A stretch of 64,000 nucleotides of DNA from JACKEQ01 sp041389565 (GTDB lineage Bacteria; Myxococcota_A; UBA796; GCA-2862545), in the NCBI GenBank assembly GCA_041389565.1, contig JAWKRP010000017.1:141514-205513 (forward strand), written 5' to 3'. The notes below the pieces were generated by a model. The model made no database searches. It was not told the origin of the DNA and saw nothing but the letters and a program-made list of their open reading frames with translations. This document shows, piece after piece, positions 33,304-41,966 of the stretch (positions are counted from its first letter, which is position 1; each line of letters begins with the position of its first letter). Made by a program: the position numbers and the translations under genes.

Positions 33304-34523
33304 ATCCTCCCGATCTCCGCCGGATCGCGCACCTCGCACTGGTTCCCCTGATGCTCCTGTCCGAGCGGTTCGGGTACTACCTGAGCCGGGCGTTCCTGGT
33401 GATCTGGCTGACCGACGCCGTCGGGATGGAGCTCGGCGACGCGTACGAGACGTACTCGGCGATGGCGCTGCTCATCACGTTCGCCCCTCTGCTGGGTGGG
33501 GTGGCAGCGGCGCTGGTGGGGCCGTACATCCCGCTGCTGCTGGGCGCATCGGGGATGATCGCGGCCTACCTCGGGATCTGGGCCATCCCCAGCAGCTCCG
33601 TGCCGCTGCTGTTCCTGCTCGCCCTCGCGCAAGGCCTCGTGAAGCCCGGGGTGTGGACGCTCGCGGCCGTCCAGTTCACCCGCACGTTCGGCTTCGCACG
33701 CACGGCCTACTTCACGCTGCTGTACATCGCCATCAACCTGGGGGGGCTGTTCGGGCCGATGGTCGCCGGGTGGGTGTCCGACGCGTTCGGCATGGGCCTG
33801 ATCTTCGCCGTCGCCGCCGCGGCCACGGCCGTGCTCCTCCCGACGACGGCCGCGCTGTGGGCGGCGGGCCATGCGCAGGAGTGGCCGGAGCCGGAGCTCG
33901 AGCCCGGCCTTCGAGCAGCGGGCATCGCGATCGGCACAGCCCTGTGCGCGGCCCCGTTCTGGGCGCTCACGACCGTCTCCGGGGACTCGAGCTTCCAAGC
34001 CGCCACGAACGCCTCGATGAGCTCCGCGGAGATCGCGATGTTGATGGGGGTGAACCCGATGATCATCCTCGCGGGGGGGCTGTTCGCGATCGTGGCGTGG
34101 GCCATCGCGCAGGTCCTCTCGCTGCGGGTGCCGGACCTCGTGTTCGCGGGCATCGCGCTGCTGGCGGCGAGCCTGGGCGCGATGGCCGTGCACCCGGCCG
34201 TGGTGGGCCTGGTGGGGATGACGGGGCTCGGCATCGGGAACGTCGCGATGGCGCTGTGCGAGGTGATCGCGATCCCGGTCGTGCTGTCGCGGGTGTCGGC
34301 CGACTCGCACTGGCGCGCCGTGCCACTGCTCCTGGCCGGCTGGATGGTCGCGGGGAGCCTGGCGGGGTGGTCGATGGAGCTGGTCGGTGCAGCCATCCCG
34401 CCCGAGATCTCGCTTCCCCTCGCGGGGTTCGTGACGGGCGCGGGTGGCGTGCTGCTGGTGCTGGCGTCGATCGCGGGTCGGCGCATGCTCCTGCCCGTCG
34501 TCGATGCGCCGGAACCGGCGTAG
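33300..34523 (+). CDS. MFS transporter, POT (proton-dependent oligopeptide) type
   Basis: 407 residues with about twelve membrane helices. SERFGYYLSRAFLVIWLT in helix 1 resembles the ExxERFxYYG motif of POT transporters, and FTLLYIAINLGGLFGP the PTR2 signature around helix 5. It starts inside the regulator's stop (ATGA). A peptide importer beside a peptidoglycan-hydrolase-like protein and a glutamate-type symporter suggests uptake of cell-wall or prey peptides; that is inference. Confidence 0.8.
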   Translation: MNPPDLRRIAHLALVPLMLLSERFGYYLSRAFLVIWLTDAVGMELGDAYETYSAMALLITFAPLLGGVAAALVGPYIPLLLGASGMIAAYLGIWAIPSSSVPLLFLLALAQGLVKPGVWTLAAVQFTRTFGFARTAYFTLLYIAINLGGLFGPMVAGWVSDAFGMGLIFAVAAAATAVLLPTTAALWAAGHAQEWPEPELEPGLRAAGIAIGTALCAAPFWALTTVSGDSSFQAATNASMSSAEIAMLMGVNPMIILAGGLFAIVAWAIAQVLSLRVPDLVFAGIALLAASLGAMAVHPAVVGLVGMTGLGIGNVAMALCEVIAIPVVLSRVSADSHWRAVPLLLAGWMVAGSLAGWSMELVGAAIPPEISLPLAGFVTGAGGVLLVLASIAGRRMLLPVVDAPEPA

Positions 34524-34526
34524 ATC

Positions 34527-35795
34527 ATGGAGTTCTGGCAGGGCACCTTCGCGCCCACGGCGATCTCGGTCGCCGTCCTGCTCGGGGTCGCGTCGGTCGT
34601 GGGGCGGCGCCTGCCAATCCCGTCGTCCATCCTGGCCGGGGTGCTGGGCCTGATCGCGGGCCCGGGTGTGCTCGGCTGGCTCCCGCTCGACACCGCATCG
34701 CTCGAGGTGGGCGTGTACCACGCGCTGGCGGTGGTGTTCATCTGCATCGGTCTGCAGCGCCCGGCGCAGGACCGCTCGCGGGGCGAGGCCCGCGCGATGG
34801 CGTTCGGGATCAGCACGATGGTGGCGATGCAGACCTGCATCGGGCTCGCGCTGGCGCTCCTGATGGGCGTGCATGCCGGGTTCGGGCTGCTCCTGCCGCT
34901 CGGCTTCGAGCAGGGTCCCGGTCAGGCGATGTCGCTCGGCGCGGCCTGGGAGTCCGCGGGGCTGGTGGACGGCGCGCAGGTGGGCCTGATCGTGGCCGCC
35001 ATCGGGTTCGGGTGGTCGGTGTTCGCGGGGGTCCCGCTGGTGATCGCCGGGCGCAGGCTCGGGTGGGAGACGCTGGCGTCCGCCGAGCCGGCCGACGACG
35101 AGGTCGGCGAGGCGGTGGCGCCGGAGTCGCTGACGTCCGCGCTGGCGCTCCTGGCGGCCGTGTACGCGGTGACGTGGGCCACGTGCTCGGCCCTGTCGGG
35201 GCTGCTGGCCGCGATGCCCGACATCGCGGCGATGGTGTGGGGGTTCCACTTCCTGATCGGCGCGCTGTGGGCGACGGCTGCACGGTCGCTGATGGTCCGC
35301 GTGGCTCCCGAGGCCCTGCCCGGGAACGGTCAGCTGGCGCAGCTCTCGGGCACGACCGTGGATCTGGCGACGGTCGCGGCCCTGTCGGCCGTCCAGCTCG
35401 CCGTGCTGGGGGCCTGGTGGATGCCGATCCTCGCGATCACCACGGCAGGCGGGCTCGCGACGCTGTTCGCCTGCGTCTGGCTCGCCCGGCGCGGCTTCCG
35501 GAGCGCCCCGTTCGAGCACGCGGTGATGTGGTTCGGGATGAGCACGGGCACGCTGCCGGTCGGTCTCGCGCTGCTCCGCGCCATCGATCCGCGGCTGCGG
35601 AGCCCGGCTCCGGCGTCCGCGGTGTTCGGGTCGGCGCTGTCGATCCCGGGGGTCGCACCCGTGATCGTGGGGCTGCATCCGCTGGCCATCGCGGGCAGCC
35701 CCGGCCTGGCGCTCGGGCTGTGCACGGCGTGGCTCTGCGGGCTGCTCGTGGCGTGGTGGAGCGTGGGCGGGCTGCAGCTCCGCGAGCCGGCCTGA
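34527..35795 (+). CDS. Sodium/glutamate symporter-like membrane protein (GltS family)
   Basis: 422 residues with about ten to twelve membrane segments in two halves. The segment LGFEQGPGQAMSLGAAWESAGL followed by GLIVAAIGFGWSVFAGVPL matches the re-entrant loop and next helix of GltS (G-x-GTA..FG...E..G). A matching second half has STGTLPVGLALLRAIDP. It begins 4 bp after the MFS stop. Its stop abuts the stop of the convergent cytochrome gene with no base between. The transported ion or solute is not certain. Confidence 0.75.
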   Translation: MEFWQGTFAPTAISVAVLLGVASVVGRRLPIPSSILAGVLGLIAGPGVLGWLPLDTASLEVGVYHALAVVFICIGLQRPAQDRSRGEARAMAFGISTMVAMQTCIGLALALLMGVHAGFGLLLPLGFEQGPGQAMSLGAAWESAGLVDGAQVGLIVAAIGFGWSVFAGVPLVIAGRRLGWETLASAEPADDEVGEAVAPESLTSALALLAAVYAVTWATCSALSGLLAAMPDIAAMVWGFHFLIGALWATAARSLMVRVAPEALPGNGQLAQLSGTTVDLATVAALSAVQLAVLGAWWMPILAITTAGGLATLFACVWLARRGFRSAPFEHAVMWFGMSTGTLPVGLALLRAIDPRLRSPAPASAVFGSALSIPGVAPVIVGLHPLAIAGSPGLALGLCTAWLCGLLVAWWSVGGLQLREPA

Positions 35796-36125
35796 TCAGG
35801 GCGCGACGGCCCCGAGCTCGCGGAGGTGCGCGATGAGGTCGGCGATCTCGGCGTCGTCGAACTGGTCCGCGAAGGACGGCATCGAGAACGGCCCCTTGAG
35901 GATGGCCTGAGCGGCCTGCTCGGCGCTGTGCTCGTGGTCGATCGCCGGACCCGACCCGCCCGACGCATCCGCGCCGTGACACGTGGTGCACTCCTGGCCG
36001 TACAGGACCTCGCCGTTCGCGGCATCCCCCTCGAGCGCGACGATGCCAGCGACACGCGGGTCTTCGGCGCAGCCGGCCGCGAGCGCCACCCACACGAGCG
36101 CTCCGCAGATTCGTCCGGTCCTCAT
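35796..36125 (-). CDS. c-type cytochrome lipoprotein
   Basis: 109 residues from ATG 36125. Signal peptide with lipobox LAAGC (Cys 20), then a small class I cytochrome: GEVLYGQECTTCHGADASGG has the CxxCH haem site, and GPFSMPSFADQFDDAEIADLIAHLREL supplies the axial Met and C-terminal helix. Periplasmic electron carrier. Its start overlaps the stop of the beta-helix lipoprotein (TGATG), so both are co-translated. Confidence 0.93.
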   Translation of the reverse strand: MRTGRICGALVWVALAAGCAEDPRVAGIVALEGDAANGEVLYGQECTTCHGADASGGSGPAIDHEHSAEQAAQAILKGPFSMPSFADQFDDAEIADLIAHLRELGAVAP

Positions 36126-38104
36126 CAACAACCCTCCTGGGTGCACGTTCCCCCGTAGGGGCTCTGGAACGCGGGCCCGCACACGTCCGCGGGCGTCGAG
36201 CTCCCGGTGACGTTGAACCCGGTGAAGGCGCCGTCTTCGATCCACACGCCACACCCGGTCGCGGTGATGTCGGACGACTGCAGCGTGACGCTCGCGCCGC
36301 CGTCGAGGAACAGGGCCCCGCGCCCGGCCGCGGAGTTCAGCACATCCGTGCCGAGCAGCTGGGCGAATCCTCCGGTGAGGGCCGCGAACGCGCCGTCCTC
36401 GTCGGCCTCCGCGATGACCGCCACCCCGGAACGGTCCTCCCAGCTGGTGTCGATGAGGCGGAGCACGCCGCCGCGCCGCGCCGAGGCCTCGTAGGCGGCG
36501 AGGTACAGCGAGTCGAGCGTGCCCCCGGTCATCCAGATGGCGCCGCCCTCGTCGGCGGTGCACACGTCGAACGCGACGAGATCGAGGCTGCCCGCCGCGG
36601 GCTCGAGCTCGAGGGTCTGGAGCGGGTCGAGCTCGGCGGCGATGGCCCCCCCGGCGGTGACGGCGTGGCTCTCGGCGAAGCTCGCCCCGGCGAGGACGGC
36701 GTTCGCGTGGTCGATGAACACGCCTGCCCCCCGGTCGGCCGCGTTGGCCTCGAGCTCGAGCTCGAACCCGTCGAGCGTGCCCTCGGTGAAGACCCCGCCG
36801 CCGCGGGCGGACGCGAGCCCCCCTTCGATGCGGAGGAAGGAGACGTCGCCGCCGAACAGGTAGGCGTTCCCCCCGTCCACCGCGGACCCGTTGGACCAGG
36901 TGCCCCCGAGCACGTCGAGCGCGCCGGAGCGGGGACCGAGCAGGTTGCCGCCCAGGTCGCCGGTGCCGCCGTCGAGGTCGACGTCGCGCAGCGTGAGGGA
37001 CGAGGCGTTCTCGGCCGAGATGGCTCCCCCGCCGAGCACCCCGGCGTCGCCGCCGAGGATCGTGAGGTCGCGCAGGACCACGTCGCCGCCGGTGATGTGG
37101 AGCGTCGGCCCGGAGGCGGGCGCTTCGATGGTGACGGGCGCGCTGGCGGACCGGAGGGTGACGTCGTGGTCGATGACCCAACCGCCCGCGAAGGTGCCGC
37201 CGCAGACGACGATCTCGGACCCGAGGAGTGCCTCCTCGATCGTGGACACGGCGACCCCGTCGGACCCGAGGTCGCCCTCCCCCACGAGCGCGGCGTCCTG
37301 GTCGTCGCAGTCGGCGGCCGCGATCACGCCGTCTCCGTCGCAGTCGTCGTGGACCATGCGGACCTCGAGGTCGCGCGTGGTGGTGCCGCAGGCGTTGGTG
37401 ATCTCGACCTCGAGCCGATCGGGGGTGCGATCGGACAGGTCGTCGCAGCGCCCCTCGGCGACGGGCTCGAGGTCGGCCACCCAGAAGAGGTCGGACTGGG
37501 TGGTGGGCAGCTCCTCGCAGGGACCGGTGGTGGGACAGCGCCGCATGACGACGGTGTTCTCGATGCCGAGATCGGTGTGGCCCTCGGTGAGCACGACGGC
37601 GAGACCGGAGTACGGATCGACCGGGAGGGCGCCGCCCCACGCCGGGAAGAGGCCCATGAGATCCGGAAGATCCTGCTCTTCGACGATGGCGCCGCTGCCC
37701 GACAGGCCGAACGTGGAGATCGCGGGATCCTCCGGTGCGCGCACATTGACGGGGAACACGACGCCCCCACGGGCCTCCCCGGAGACGAACGCCCCCGTGA
37801 CCGAGCCGAGCGCGGTGCTCCAGTGGACCGTGAAGTCGAGCTGGGCCGTGAGCACGCCCTCCCACAGGATCTCGCCATCGGACTCGAAGTGGGCCTGCTC
37901 GCCGACGTACGCGGGATCGACCTGGGCGAACAGCGGCACGTCGACCTCGTCGAGGCAGCCCGACACCTCGGGCCGACCGATGGGCGTGACGACCAGCACG
38001 GGGCGGGGTTCGTCGTCGCGGTTGCCTTTGCAGGCGAGGGCGAGGACCAGGACGAGCACGGGACGACTCCGGGACTGCTTCGTCGTACCCCCTAACGAAC
38101 CCAC
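36125..38104 (-). CDS. Large lipoprotein with parallel beta-helix and EF-hand-like loop
   Basis: 659 residues from GTG 38104, which gives a basic n-region (KQSRSR), hydrophobic core and lipobox ALAC (Cys 25). Residues 30-250 form a Cys-containing N-terminal domain; DDCDGDGVIAAADCDDQDAAL is a MopE/EF-hand-like calcium loop. A long beta-helix with GGGAISAEN / GGGVFTEG / GGAIAAE rungs follows to the end, closing in a Cys pair. Co-translated with the cytochrome lipoprotein. Function unknown; probably cell-surface. Confidence 0.8.
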   Translation of the reverse strand: MGSLGGTTKQSRSRPVLVLVLALACKGNRDDEPRPVLVVTPIGRPEVSGCLDEVDVPLFAQVDPAYVGEQAHFESDGEILWEGVLTAQLDFTVHWSTALGSVTGAFVSGEARGGVVFPVNVRAPEDPAISTFGLSGSGAIVEEQDLPDLMGLFPAWGGALPVDPYSGLAVVLTEGHTDLGIENTVVMRRCPTTGPCEELPTTQSDLFWVADLEPVAEGRCDDLSDRTPDRLEVEITNACGTTTRDLEVRMVHDDCDGDGVIAAADCDDQDAALVGEGDLGSDGVAVSTIEEALLGSEIVVCGGTFAGGWVIDHDVTLRSASAPVTIEAPASGPTLHITGGDVVLRDLTILGGDAGVLGGGAISAENASSLTLRDVDLDGGTGDLGGNLLGPRSGALDVLGGTWSNGSAVDGGNAYLFGGDVSFLRIEGGLASARGGGVFTEGTLDGFELELEANAADRGAGVFIDHANAVLAGASFAESHAVTAGGAIAAELDPLQTLELEPAAGSLDLVAFDVCTADEGGAIWMTGGTLDSLYLAAYEASARRGGVLRLIDTSWEDRSGVAVIAEADEDGAFAALTGGFAQLLGTDVLNSAAGRGALFLDGGASVTLQSSDITATGCGVWIEDGAFTGFNVTGSSTPADVCGPAFQSPYGGTCTQEGC

Positions 38105-38132
38105 CCGCAGCCCCGAGGGTGTACGATCCGGC

Positions 38133-38636
38133 ATGCTCTTCGCCTGGCTTCTCCCCGGGTTCGCCGCACCGCCGGAGCCCGTGCCCGCACCGCCTTCCGC
38201 GCAGGAAGCGCCGAAGGCGTCCGTCGGCACGGCCTGGCGGAGCTCCTCCTGGTGTCTGGAGGCCTGGGACGACGGGCGAATCGTACTGTCCGACCGCGAC
38301 GTCGACCGCCCGAAGATCGCGATCCACGGCCGGCTGGTGGAGCGCCGGGTCGAGGGGTCGGTCGAGACGTTCCGGTTCACGGTGGAGCGCATCCATCGCA
38401 GCCGCTGGGTGAGCCGCTGCCGGAAGGAGGTGCTCGGCGAGGAAGACCTCCCGACCCACGAGATGGGGGGTCAGGCGTTCACGCCGGGCGAGACGGTGGA
38501 GGTGCGGCTGGAGCGCACCGACGCGCCCGGGCTGCGGCTGTGCCTGGTCTACGCCTGTGCGGTGGTGGAGCCGGAGCCGCTGGTCCCGGCGGACCCTCCC
38601 GACCCCTCCGCCATCCCCGGTGTCGAAGGACCGTAA
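38133..38636 (+). CDS. Small exported hypothetical protein
   Basis: 167 residues from ATG 38133. MLFAWLLPGFAAPPEPVPAPPS is a short signal sequence into a Pro-rich stretch. The body (CLEAWDDGRIVLSDRDVD, KIAIHGRLVERRVEGS, ETVEVRLERTDAPGLRLCLVYAC) is beta-rich with four Cys. Divergent from the 38104 gene (28-bp gap), with the ferritin-like gene 39 bp downstream on the same strand. No family recognised. Confidence 0.65.
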   Translation: MLFAWLLPGFAAPPEPVPAPPSAQEAPKASVGTAWRSSSWCLEAWDDGRIVLSDRDVDRPKIAIHGRLVERRVEGSVETFRFTVERIHRSRWVSRCRKEVLGEEDLPTHEMGGQAFTPGETVEVRLERTDAPGLRLCLVYACAVVEPEPLVPADPPDPSAIPGVEGP

Positions 38637-38675
38637 GCTGAGAACCGAACGGGCGTTCGGGCACCGGAGACCGCC

Positions 38676-39701
38676 ATGAAGCACCTCGATCGAATCCTGC
38701 TCGCCGCCCTGTTCGCCACTGCCTGCTCCCCCACTCCCGAGCCCGTGGCGCCGTCCGTGGAGGTCCCGCTCGCCGAGGTCGGCAGTGGTCCGCAGGATGC
38801 CCCCGTGCGGACCGCGAAGGCTCCGGCCACCTCGCTGATCCCGGAGCTGTCGGCGAAGAAGAAGGAGAAGCGCGAGGTGGTGGAGGCCGTCGTGGTGCCC
38901 GACGATCGCTACCGATGCCGCAGCACGAGCCAGGAGTTCCGGCACCGCACGACGGTGGCGGTGGGCGACCCGTTCCCGCTGTTCACGGGCGGCTCGTGCC
39001 AGGAGGTGTCCCGCACCGACACGCACATCCTGCTCGAGTGCGTCGAGGTCCGGCGGCACATGTGCGGGCGAGCGCACGCGGCGGTGGAGCGTCCGTCCGA
39101 CGCGATCGGGCCCGGGCTGGTCGCGTGGCTCGTGCACGCGCAGCAGTCGGAGGCGGCGTCGGTGCACGCCTTCCGCGCGCTGGACGCCGAGCTCGCGGCG
39201 CTCGGGGCCCCGGCAGCCCTCCGGGAGCGGGTGCGGGGTGCGAAGCGCGACGAGGCCCGGCACGCTCGCCAGATGGCGTCCCTGGTGCGCGCGTACGGAG
39301 GTCGGATCGAGCCGGCGCGTCCCCTGCCCCGTTCGGAGCGCACGCTGCGCGAGATCGCGATCGAGAACGCGGTGGAGGGGTGCGCGAACGAGACGTGGTC
39401 GGCGCTGATCGCGCTGCACCAGGCGGAGCATGCCGCGACGGCGGGCCTCAGGGCGGTGTTCGCCGCGATCGCAGCGGACGAGGTGCGCCACGCAACGCTC
39501 GCGTGGGATCTGCACGCGTGGTTCTGCGGTCACCTGTCCGACGGGGAGGCGCGCGAGGTGCAGGCGGCGCTGGATGCGGCCCTGGATCGCCTGTCGAGCC
39601 CGCCTCCGGTGGATGCGCGGGTGAGCGCGGAGCTCGGGGTGCCCGACGCGGTGACGCACCGTGCCCTGGCGGACGCGCTGGTGCCCCGCCTGGCGGCCTG
39701 A
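38676..39701 (+). CDS. Ferritin-like di-iron domain lipoprotein
   Basis: 341 residues. Signal peptide MKHLDRILLAALFATAC (Cys 17), a Pro/Glu linker and a Cys-containing domain (YRCRSTSQEF, GSCQEV). From about residue 150 lies a four-helix bundle with four carboxylate motifs: QSEAASVHAF, KRDEARHARQMA, EGCANETWSALIALHQAEHA and AADEVRHATLAWDL (two ExxH pairs). This is the ferritin-like superfamily pattern. A lipid-anchored version outside the cytoplasm is unusual; it might oxidise iron or handle peroxide. Last host gene before tRNA-Trp. Confidence 0.82.
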   Translation: MKHLDRILLAALFATACSPTPEPVAPSVEVPLAEVGSGPQDAPVRTAKAPATSLIPELSAKKKEKREVVEAVVVPDDRYRCRSTSQEFRHRTTVAVGDPFPLFTGGSCQEVSRTDTHILLECVEVRRHMCGRAHAAVERPSDAIGPGLVAWLVHAQQSEAASVHAFRALDAELAALGAPAALRERVRGAKRDEARHARQMASLVRAYGGRIEPARPLPRSERTLREIAIENAVEGCANETWSALIALHQAEHAATAGLRAVFAAIAADEVRHATLAWDLHAWFCGHLSDGEAREVQAALDAALDRLSSPPPVDARVSAELGVPDAVTHRALADALVPRLAA

Positions 39702-39774
39702 GCCCGGCGCGCGCGGGGATCGACACGGATGGGCGTGCGCGTGGAGGCGGGGGGCGTTAGGGCAGCGAAGCTGA

Positions 39775-39847
39775 AGGGGTATAGCTCAGTCGGTAGAGCA
39801 GCTGATTCCAAATCAGCAGGTCTGGGGTTCGAGTCCCTATGCCCCTG
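39775..39847 (+). tRNA. trnW: tRNA-Trp (CCA)
   Basis: All arms fold: acceptor AGGGGTA / TGCCCCT with discriminator G, D arm GCTC / GAGC, anticodon stem GCTGA / TCAGC around TTCCAAA (anticodon CCA), variable AGGTC, T arm TGGGG / CCCTA around TTCGAGT. 73 nt; CCA is not encoded. An integrase gene follows within 100 bp, so its 3' end is likely the att site of the island to its right. Confidence 0.97.
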
Positions 39848-39866
39848 TCAGTTCCTTCCTCGACAA

Positions 39867-39961
39867 TCGCCACTTCGCCATCCGAGTGAGTTGTGCCAAC
39901 TGTTGGCACACCCCTACCCTGGAGCTACGATCCCAGGGAGGGCGCCGTGGCGAAGTGGCGA
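39867..39961. promoter_or_regulatory. Inverted repeats around the integrase start
   Basis: A perfect palindrome TGTGCCAAC-T-GTTGGCACA is at 39892-39910. It is enclosed by a perfect 14-bp inverted repeat, TCGCCACTTCGCCA (39867-39880) and TGGCGAAGTGGCGA (39948-39961). The right arm covers the GTG start (39947-39949) and early codons, so an mRNA stem would hide the integrase start; the inner palindrome could be a recombinase or excisionase site. Confidence 0.7.
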
Positions 39962-41125
39962 ATCGAAGGTCAAGAGCGAAAGGGCAGCGTCTACTGGTCG
40001 CTCCGGTCCGGCCGTGGGAGCGAGCGTCGCGCCCTCTCTCTGGGTTGCGTGAGCGAGGAAGCCGCCCGTCGAGCCGTGGACACGATCTCCGCCGACGAGG
40101 AGGCCGGTCGACTGGAGCAGGTCGTCGAGTGGCACCGAGAGGACCGCGATCGCGCCATCCGCTACCTCTGCGGGGATCCCGTGGCCGCACGGTTGCTGGC
40201 GGAACGTCCCGACTTCCGGAGGATGCCGCTTCGGGCCTACTACGATGAGGTCTACGCCGCCTGGCGGGCAGAGAACGCCACAGGAGGATGGCGGCAGGAG
40301 AAGGGCATCTGGTCGCGAATCCTGGAGGACCTCGGTGATGTACGCCTCGAAGGTATCGATGCCCACCGTGTGGCCGACTATCTCGATGCTCTGATCGTCA
40401 AGGCGGGGCCCCGGGAGGGCAAGCCCGCCAGCGGCAACGCGAAGCGCCTCCATCGAGCCGCGATTCAAGCCCTCCTGAAGCGCGCGTACCGCCTGCGCCA
40501 CATCGACACGCTTCCGGCGCTCGCAGTGTTCCAGCTTCGTGGCGCGACCACGCCCATCACCGTGAAGCCGACGCCGCTGTCGCTGGACGAGATCCTGGCT
40601 CTGATGGAGGCCTCGGAGCCGCAGCAGCGTGCCATGTGGGCCGTCGGAGCCGGGCAGGGACTGCGTCCGTCCGAGCTGGTCCGGATGCGGTGGGAGGATG
40701 TCGATCTCGAGCGGCGATTGATGACCGTGAGAGGGTCGAAGACGTCTCTGTCGACCGCCGTCATCCCGCTGACGCCCCTGGCCCATCGAGAGATCGACCG
40801 CTGGTGGAAGACCGTGGGGACCCCGACTGAAGGCCTCCTGTTCCCGAGTCGTGAGGGCGCATACGGGCCTCAGGGGTACACCCGAACGCTCAAGAAGGCG
40901 GCGGCAGCGGCCGGAATCTCGCGACGCGTCTACCCGTACCTCCTCAGGGATTCGTTCGCGACGCTGTGTTGGGAGCTCGAGGTGCCCATGGACGTGGCTC
41001 GACGGATTCTCCGCCACACCGATGAGAGCATGCTTCAGCAGGTCTACTGCCGCCCCCGTCCGGAGACCCTGGTCGAACGGGTGGCCGGATTCGACTTCCG
41101 CAACGACGCTGAAGATGCCCCTTGA
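39947..41125 (+). CDS. Tyrosine integrase of the tRNA-Trp island
   Basis: 392 residues from GTG 39947, chosen for AGGGAGG 6 bases upstream; the frame is open from 39893. An arm-binding N-terminus (KWRIEGQERKGSVYWSLR) and a core-binding domain (WRQEKGIWSRILEDLG) precede the catalytic domain with Arg in GAGQGLRPSELVRMRWEDV and Lys in VRGSKTSLS. The HxxR motif reads YLLRDSFAT, and ILRHTDESMLQQVYC provides His and the nucleophile Tyr. One His substitution apart, the set is complete. It directly follows tRNA-Trp. Confidence 0.9.
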   Translation: MAKWRIEGQERKGSVYWSLRSGRGSERRALSLGCVSEEAARRAVDTISADEEAGRLEQVVEWHREDRDRAIRYLCGDPVAARLLAERPDFRRMPLRAYYDEVYAAWRAENATGGWRQEKGIWSRILEDLGDVRLEGIDAHRVADYLDALIVKAGPREGKPASGNAKRLHRAAIQALLKRAYRLRHIDTLPALAVFQLRGATTPITVKPTPLSLDEILALMEASEPQQRAMWAVGAGQGLRPSELVRMRWEDVDLERRLMTVRGSKTSLSTAVIPLTPLAHREIDRWWKTVGTPTEGLLFPSREGAYGPQGYTRTLKKAAAAAGISRRVYPYLLRDSFATLCWELEVPMDVARRILRHTDESMLQQVYCRPRPETLVERVAGFDFRNDAEDAP

Positions 41126-41648
41126 CGAACCCCACGTGAATCACGAAAGTCGTCGTCTCACGTCGATAACGAGCGTGAGCTCCGCCAAGAGACTGAGTCG
41201 ACGCGGAGAAATGTGGAGGCTTTGAGCTGGAGTCCACGCAACAGACAAAACTGCATTCTCGCGTGACACGGCGACGCACAGATGAACCCGGCGATGAGAA
41301 TTCTGACCGAACCAACTCCACTATCCATCTCACATGAACGCCTTTTTCTGAGGCCGACACCTGCAGTGGTAGGGCTCGGAGCTGTGGACCCGCTGCCTTC
41401 GATGACAATTCGTGACACTCGGACGCAATGCCGCAATACAGCCGGTAATACCCGCGAAATTCGAGAACACCTCGCGGGACAGGACACGGGTCGTGTCATC
41501 CATAGACGAGGACGTACCTTCCGAATGCGTGACACGGAGCGTGTCACAAGAATGTTAGGGTTCTACCTCGCTTCTGGCCTCCCGCTCTCGGCCCATCGCG
41601 CCGCTGGCATTCGCTCCTGTACGAGGCAATTTCGATCAGGAGGATCAC
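41126..41648. promoter_or_regulatory. Gene-free stretch with repeated GTGACACG palindromes
   Basis: 523 bp, less GC-rich than the surroundings, without a credible gene. GTGACACG-GAG-CGTGTCAC (41529-41547) is a perfect 8-bp-arm palindrome; GACACG-GGT-CGTGTC (41483-41497) is a second, with single half-sites near 41266 and 41411. The last palindrome is about 100 bp before the 62-residue gene, a good place for an operator. Confidence 0.55.
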
Positions 41649-41837
41649 ATGACACCCACTGATGCAGGACGACGGCTTCCACACGGATCCTCGGAGGCGG
41701 GCCGAACGCTGCGCGCTCTACAGCGTCCGCGCTCATCATCCGCCGGGCTGCCCTTGGCGTTCGCACTGCTGGCAGGAGCAGCCATCGGTACGGCGTTGCT
41801 TACGGAGGACAGCGACGCACCAAGTGACGGCCGCTAG
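41649..41837 (+). CDS. Small membrane protein of the island
   Basis: 62 residues. ATG 41649 has AGGAGG 6 bases upstream (CAGGAGGATCAC), a strong ribosome site. A basic N-terminal half is followed by one membrane helix, LPLAFALLAGAAIGTALL, and an acidic tail. Small one-span island proteins are often toxins, anti-phage effectors or transfer peptides; nothing decides here. The upstream palindromes suggest repression. Confidence 0.6.
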   Translation: MTPTDAGRRLPHGSSEAGRTLRALQRPRSSSAGLPLAFALLAGAAIGTALLTEDSDAPSDGR

Positions 41838-41966
41838 GTCGGCGAACGGTCGAGGCTCCCGGATCCGGCACGGATGGTCGTCGTTGCGCATCCTGACGCC
41901 ATCCACTCATTGGGACCGGCCCAAGACGCCGACGGCGTGCCGCACGAACGGCGAAGAGACGGCCAC

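Noticed and set aside
35796..39659. 1287-codon minus-strand open frame
   Set aside because: High-GC shadow. Only its last ~110 codons (the cytochrome lipoprotein from 36125) look coding; the rest is antisense to the ferritin-like and other genes.
41158..41547. 129-codon minus-strand ORF in the island
   Set aside because: Cys/Arg-rich non-coding composition, overlaps the palindromes, no ribosome site.
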